Of a stretch of DNA of 64,000 bases, positions 61,654 to 64,000 are shown piece after piece. Source of the DNA: Elgaria multicarinata webbii (lineage: Eukaryota; Chordata; Lepidosauria; Squamata; Anguidae); assembly GCF_023053635.1 (NCBI RefSeq), contig NC_086178.1, positions 48,010,726 to 48,074,725 of the forward strand, given 5' to 3'. The first letter of the stretch is position 1. Each line of letters starts with the position of its first letter. The notes below the pieces were generated by a model. That model worked only from the letters and a program-made list of their open reading frames with translations, was not told where the DNA came from and ran no database searches. A program made the translations under genes and the position numbers.

Positions 61654-64000
61654 GTAAGCTTGGAAACAAACAGTCTTCCTTTGCCCTGATTGGTTTGGAC
61701 TGAGAGTTATTGTAGTAAAGAGACTGACTGAGCTGTGAACCAGGATGTCCTTGGCTGAAATCTCATCTCAGCCTTGAACTGCTAGACAGCTTCAAGTCAG
61801 CCTCTGTCTCAACCTCAACCCAATTGTGGACAGGGGAATATGTAATGTGGGTATAATAATATTGTCCTACCTTACAGAGTTGTTGCAAGGACTGGTGAGA
61901 CAATGTTTGTGAAGTACTTTGAACAGTCAGAAAACACTGCCTAAATGTCAAGTTATTTTATTCTTGCTTTGTCCTGACCATGGAGGTTGTTCAGTAGCAT
62001 CCATGGGATTACCTAGAACTGCTAAAACAGCCTTTTCCAACTGGGGGCCCTCCAGGACTTTGGGGCTGGGGGATGCTGGGAGTTATAGTCCAACACATCT
62101 GGAGGGCCCCTGGTTGGGGAAGGCCTCTGCACTAAATCATGATGCATGGAATTATCCACTCACATAAAATTCAACTGGAATTGATTAATTGAGAATGAGG
62201 CTGAAATGGGGTTAGTGAAGGAAGAAAGGGGGCTACTTAAACTCTCTGTGGTGTAGGCAGCGTCAGACACTTACTCAGATAGGCTGCCGCTTCCCTTATA
62301 TCCAGTACAGCCTGAGGCTGAGCCAAGGGACTCTCAGACCTTTCAGGACACACTGAGTTTCAGAAATAAGTCCCAAACCAGCACTCTCTATTTGAAGCCC
62401 CAAGCCTGAAACTTTACCCAGTAACCAAGCAGAAATGAGCATTGAGATTTATCTGGAAGAAAGCACACACAGCTGTAGTGGTAGAAAGGGAAAGGGGTAA
62501 AAAGGTGGACAAGCATCAGAGAAAACCTTTGGGAAAATGCTCCAGGCAAAAATAAGAAAGCAATACCTTACATGTTGCCAAAGCATGGATCTTCTAGTAG
62601 GCCAGGGCCCAATCCAGGATCCAGAAGCTCCTGAGTCCAAAAAGATGAAGATAAATGGTCAGCTGTAAGCCCCCCTTTTTATGCTCAGACCCCTGACCAC
62701 TCAAATAATACTTGAAGGAGCCAATCACAGGTCGAATACTGCAGCTTCCCAAATCCTGTAAGAGAGGTGGGGAAGTTCCTACAGGAACACAACTGAGCTA
62801 ATTCCATCTCAATTAACCAAGTCTTATTGTGGCCATGGAGACTAGTGCTATCTTGAGATAACAGATCCACAGATGGCTACATCACTATGTGCCATTTCAA
62901 CTTGGCCAAATGGAGTTGTCACACAGAGCCTAAAAAGAAAACAGAATTCTTCAAGTAGGACAAAAACCAAGAATGGAATCCTTGGCAAGGTTCATGATGG
63001 TCAATTTCAAGAATCAATGCACATTATTAAGGAACTATGCTTGAGCCTGCTTCAAATTGCTCTTCATGGGAAAGCCATATGTAGCAGCTCACTATGCAGA
63101 TACAATTATTATTTTTCTCCATGTTATTGCAACCTTTTCTTTGAAAGTTTGTGGCAGTGTGCAGGAAAATGCTGCATCAGACCTGTGAGCCACAGGACCC
63201 AAATTGCTTGTCTCTTAGAACAGCTGCCTCTAGGAGCCATTTTAAAATGTTCTCTGGGTGGCTGCTTGTTTGTGTGCCTTGGCCCTCCGATATCTCATGG
63301 TGAAAAATAGCCCAGGTATCCAGCAGAAGAACTGGGCGGAGGAGGGACAAAATTAGGTGCATGAGATGCTAAAAGAAAGGGGCTTTTAAGGACATTAGAA
63401 TGTTGAAAGAACACCTGTACCCCTGAATGTTGAAAGAACACCTGTCCCTGAGCCATTTAGGGCACTTTGAATTGGGCCCAGAAACAGACTGGCAGCCAGA
63501 GAAGATGGAGAACTACTGGCATAATATGATCACTAATATGCAGAGGGCTTCCGAAATTGGGCTGAGGGGTATAAGTTGCCAGTCCCCCTTCTAAACTAAT
63601 GGAAGGGAGATCCCTGGGAGTTGGAGAAAGGCCTACTCCCACATGAGCCTGCACCAGACACTGTGTTTGTCATCTGGAGCCCTCTTCTGGACCTCATTAA
63701 ATGCAATTAATTGGGTGCAGACTGGGGAGAGGGGTCTTTTGGCCATCACACCCCTCCTTAGGAATGCCCTGGGTTGAGTCATCTGTCATCAGCCAGCTCC
63801 ATGTTTTTGAGGCAAGACACTTTCAGTGCCCCCCTCTCAGTGAGTCTTTCTCACCACGATTATCACCAAACGCTATGGCTCCTCCTCCTCTTTCTCTTCA
63901 TTGCTACCACTGCTTGATTGACGTAAATCAGGCAGTGGCCCCTGCTGCTCCTTCTTCTCACCACCACCATTGCCTGGGCCAGAGCAAGGAGCAGGTGAAC
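61654..64000 (+). other. D2HGDH: D2HGDH intron 9 (5' part)
   Basis: I looked for the next exon, which must code for DGNLHLN, and did not find it. A hAT-like miniature element (CCAACTGGGGGCCCTCCAGG ... CATCTGGAGGGCCCCTGGTT) is at 62024-62135. The rest to the window end holds no recognised gene. Confidence 0.65.
62024..62135. mobile_element. hAT-like miniature DNA element
   Basis: CAGCCTTTTCCAACTGGGGG at the left against CCCCTGGTTGGGGAAGGC at the right, with GGGAGTTATAGTCCAACACA inside. Inverted ends of about 18 bases. Confidence 0.65.

Noticed and set aside
62247-62863. Possible LTR-like segment on the minus strand (TATA-like near 62690)
   Set aside because: No target duplication, no clear end motifs and no second copy in the window; not enough to call it.
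62990-63010. Possible last D2HGDH exon near TTCATGATGGTCAATTTC
   Set aside because: It lacks the DGNLHLN coding sequence and an acceptor in phase; the exon must lie beyond 64000.

Overview
The window is vertebrate nuclear DNA, most likely from a squamate reptile (lizard or snake). Four protein-coding genes are split into exons with GT-AG introns. The introns and intergenic DNA are full of repeats typical of squamates: a BovB (RTE) LINE 3' end, CR1-type LINE tails (one with the tandem ATTCTATG-type end), L2-like LINE tails, tRNA-derived SINEs, and many short inverted-repeat DNA transposon relics. No bacterial genes, CRISPR arrays or operons are present.

Layout, left to right: ATG4B on the + strand (coding exons 2-13, 3749-18451; exon 1 is off the left edge; 3'UTR to about 20170); a repeat-bearing gap; DTYMK on the - strand (5 coding exons, 30827 down to 23074, complete, 212 aa); a 2 kb gap between the CpG-rich starts of DTYMK and ING5; ING5 on the + strand (8 coding exons, 33007-44884, complete, 240 aa, 3'UTR to about 47885); then D2HGDH on the + strand (CpG-rich start and non-coding exon 1 near 49000-49131, coding exons 2-9 from 51712 to 61653; the last exon(s) lie beyond the right edge). 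This order and these orientations match the human 2q37.3 block ATG4B-DTYMK-ING5-D2HGDH, so the region is conserved synteny.

The genes do not form a pathway. ATG4B is the cysteine protease that processes Atg8/LC3 proteins in autophagy. DTYMK makes dTDP for DNA synthesis. ING5 is a PHD-finger subunit of histone acetyltransferase complexes. D2HGDH is the mitochondrial FAD enzyme that oxidises D-2-hydroxyglutarate. All exon joins given here keep the reading frame and reproduce the expected protein lengths.

I see no new multi-gene system. The observations most worth a second look are: a 72-codon in-frame N-terminal extension upstream of the DTYMK start that resembles a mitochondrial presequence; a predicted 51-codon upstream ORF overlapping the D2HGDH start; an unrecognised open frame with a good splice donor running divergently from the D2HGDH CpG island; two GC-rich inverted-repeat elements (10443-11151 and about 26452-27515) that look like transposons carrying foreign CpG-rich DNA; and a 530-bp fold-back element next to D2HGDH exon 3.
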